Source: Chloroflexota bacterium
Lineage (GTDB): Bacteria; Chloroflexota; Dehalococcoidia; Dehalococcoidales; RBG-16-60-22
DNA length: 6,934 nt
Assembly (NCBI GenBank): GCA_016875955.1
Contig: VGOH01000061.1
Span: forward strand, 1-6,934
Direction of reading: 5' to 3'
Of this stretch, positions 6,050 to 6,934 are shown one piece after another. Numbering within the stretch: the stretch's first letter is position 1; each line of letters begins with the position of its first letter. The notes under the pieces are model-generated. The model did no database searches and was not told the DNA's origin. It saw nothing but the letters and a program-made list of their open reading frames with translations. The position numbers were made by a program, and so were the translations under genes.

Positions 6050-6841
6050 ATGCTCAAATTGAATAACATTGAAGTAACCTACCTCAATGTTATCAGGGTA
6101 CTGCATGGTGTCTCCCTAGGTGTGGAAGACGGCGCCATCGTTACCCTGCTGGGCGCCAATGGCGCCGGCAAAAGCACCACGCTCAAGGCCATATCCGGCC
6201 TGCTCCACGTTGAAGAAGGCGAGGTGACCGACGGCAGCATCGCCTGGAATGACGAGAGGATAGACCGCAAAAGCGCCGAGGAGATAGGCAGGCTGGGCAT
6301 CATACAGGCGCTTGAGGGACGCCGCGTTTTCGGCCACCTGACCGCCGAGGAAAACCTGATGGTCGGTGCCTACCAGCGCCACGACCGCCAGCTGGTCAGG
6401 CAGGACCTGGAGATGGTCTACCATTACTTCCCCAGGCTCAGGGACCTGAGGCGCCATACCGCCGGCTACCTCTCCGGGGGAGAGCAGCAGATGCTGGTCA
6501 TCGGCCGCGCCATGATGGCCGCCCCCAAGCTGATGATGCTTGATGAGCCGTCTCTCGGCCTGGCACCGCTCCTCGTGGCAGAGATTTATGATATCATCAA
6601 TCGCTTCAACCAGGAGCAGAAGACATCGGTGCTGCTCGTGGAGCAGAATGTCAGGGTTGCCCTCAGCATCGCCCACTACGGATACGTCATGGAGAATGGC
6701 CGCATTGTCCTTGATGGCTCGGCGGACTTCCTCAAGAATAACGAGGATGTTAAGGAGTTCTACATGGGACTTTCCGCCATGGGTGCCAAGAAGAGCTACC
6801 GCGAGGTAAAACACTACAAGAGGCGCAAGCGATGGCTGTGA
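6050..6841 (+). CDS. livF: Branched-chain amino acid-type ABC transporter ATP-binding protein LivF
   Basis: This 263-residue ATPase powers the LivHM permease. It shows Walker A GANGAGKST (35-43), Q-loop Q86, signature LSGGEQQ (141-147), Walker B LMMLDEPS (161-168) and the LivF-type switch LLVEQN (195-200), where Gln replaces the His found in most ABC ATPases; this replacement is normal for LivF and separates it from LivG, which has VEHD-like sequence. LivF proteins average about 235 residues. The extra C-terminal tail, from about residue 243 (AMGAKKSYREVKHYKRRKRWL), is strongly basic and recalls livF genes that sit next to phenylacetate-CoA ligase genes. The start at 6050 has an AAGGGA-like site at 6036-6041. 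A ten-pair inverted repeat covers codons 5-15. The stop overlaps the start of the next ligase gene. Confidence 0.93.
   Translation: MLKLNNIEVTYLNVIRVLHGVSLGVEDGAIVTLLGANGAGKSTTLKAISGLLHVEEGEVTDGSIAWNDERIDRKSAEEIGRLGIIQALEGRRVFGHLTAEENLMVGAYQRHDRQLVRQDLEMVYHYFPRLRDLRRHTAGYLSGGEQQMLVIGRAMMAAPKLMMLDEPSLGLAPLLVAEIYDIINRFNQEQKTSVLLVEQNVRVALSIAHYGYVMENGRIVLDGSADFLKNNEDVKEFYMGLSAMGAKKSYREVKHYKRRKRWL
6063..6093 (+). repeat. Perfect 10-bp inverted repeat in the first codons of livF
   Basis: ATAACATTGA (6063-6072) is the exact reverse complement of TCAATGTTAT (6084-6093), with 11 bases between. Two further pairs (6074-6075 with 6081-6082) are possible after a mismatch. It begins 13 bases after the start codon, within reach of an initiating ribosome, so it could lower livF translation. 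It may also be a by-product of the two similar peptide segments NIEV and LNVI. Confidence 0.6.
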
Positions 6842-6934
6842 AAAAACGACCCGACGAGTTCTTTGACGACATGGAAACGATGTCGCCGGCAGCGCGGGAG
6901 AAATACCAGCGAGAAAAGCTCTCGCAGGCGATTG
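6832..6934 (+). CDS. Phenylacetate-CoA ligase-like protein, N-terminus (partial)
   Basis: An open frame starts at ATG 6832, overlaps the last ten bases of livF and runs off the window after 34 codons. The visible sequence, with DEFFDDMETMSPAAREKYQR followed by EKLSQAI, matches the N-terminal pattern of PaaK-type ligases, where an aromatic-plus-acidic start leads to an E-T-M-S motif and then a helix ending in a leucine-rich segment. These enzymes activate phenylacetate or other aryl acids to CoA thioesters using ATP. A GTG at 6838 would give the classic four-base GTGA overlap with the livF stop and is an alternative start. Its ATP-binding motifs lie beyond the window, so the family call rests on the N-terminus and on the context of livF with its basic tail. 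Confidence 0.7.
   Translation, partial: MAVKKRPDEFFDDMETMSPAAREKYQREKLSQAI

Noticed and set aside
6021..6062. 13-codon frame starting at the ATG in the centre of the 26-base palindrome
   Set aside because: No ribosome binding site, and the start codon would be buried in a G-C stem.
6116..6814. Long minus-strand open frame opposite livF
   Set aside because: It lies antisense to intact ATPase motifs, is low in complexity and has no family features.

Overview
This window looks like bacterial chromosome of moderately high GC. It carries one co-directional (+ strand) block of carboxylic-acid/CoA metabolism and transport genes. The layout of a long-chain-type acyl-CoA synthetase, LivH, LivM, a Liv-type binding protein, LivF and a phenylacetate-CoA ligase-like protein is one I associate with anaerobic bacteria that degrade fatty or aromatic acids, such as Chloroflexota (Dehalococcoidia) and Desulfobacterota. 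The binding protein has a lipobox, as expected for a protein anchored in the cytoplasmic membrane of a monoderm-type cell, which leans me towards Chloroflexota. This placement is inference; no rRNA or marker gene is present.

Region by region: (1) 1-49 holds what may be the last codons of an upstream gene, running into a good ribosome binding site. (2) 50-478 is a PaaI-type hotdog-fold thioesterase. (3) 479-733 is a 255-base non-coding leader with a possible promoter, a GC-rich hairpin, an intrinsic-terminator-like hairpin (659-683) and a competing inverted repeat (673-700). (4) 734-2635 is a complete AMP-forming acyl-CoA synthetase. (5) 2652-3536 and 3614-4666 are the two LivH/LivM permeases. 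(6) 4740-5996 is a lipoprotein type I periplasmic-binding-fold substrate-binding protein. (7) 5997-6049 holds a perfect 26-base GC-rich palindrome. (8) 6050-6841 is the LivF ATPase. (9) 6832 to the window end is the start of a PaaK-like CoA ligase overlapping livF.

How the genes may work together: the binding protein captures a small carboxylate or amino-acid-like ligand, LivH/LivM carry it across the membrane with power from LivF and a LivG that is not in this window, and one of the two CoA ligases activates it inside the cell. The thioesterase could release CoA from dead-end thioesters. The real substrate is probably not a branched-chain amino acid, but the sequence alone cannot prove this.

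No mobile elements, CRISPR arrays, tRNA or rRNA genes were seen. The less ordinary signals are in the RNA-level structure between genes: an attenuator-like leader, a start-stop (ATGTAA) behind a strong Shine-Dalgarno sequence before the binding-protein gene, and two strong inverted repeats flanking the livF start.
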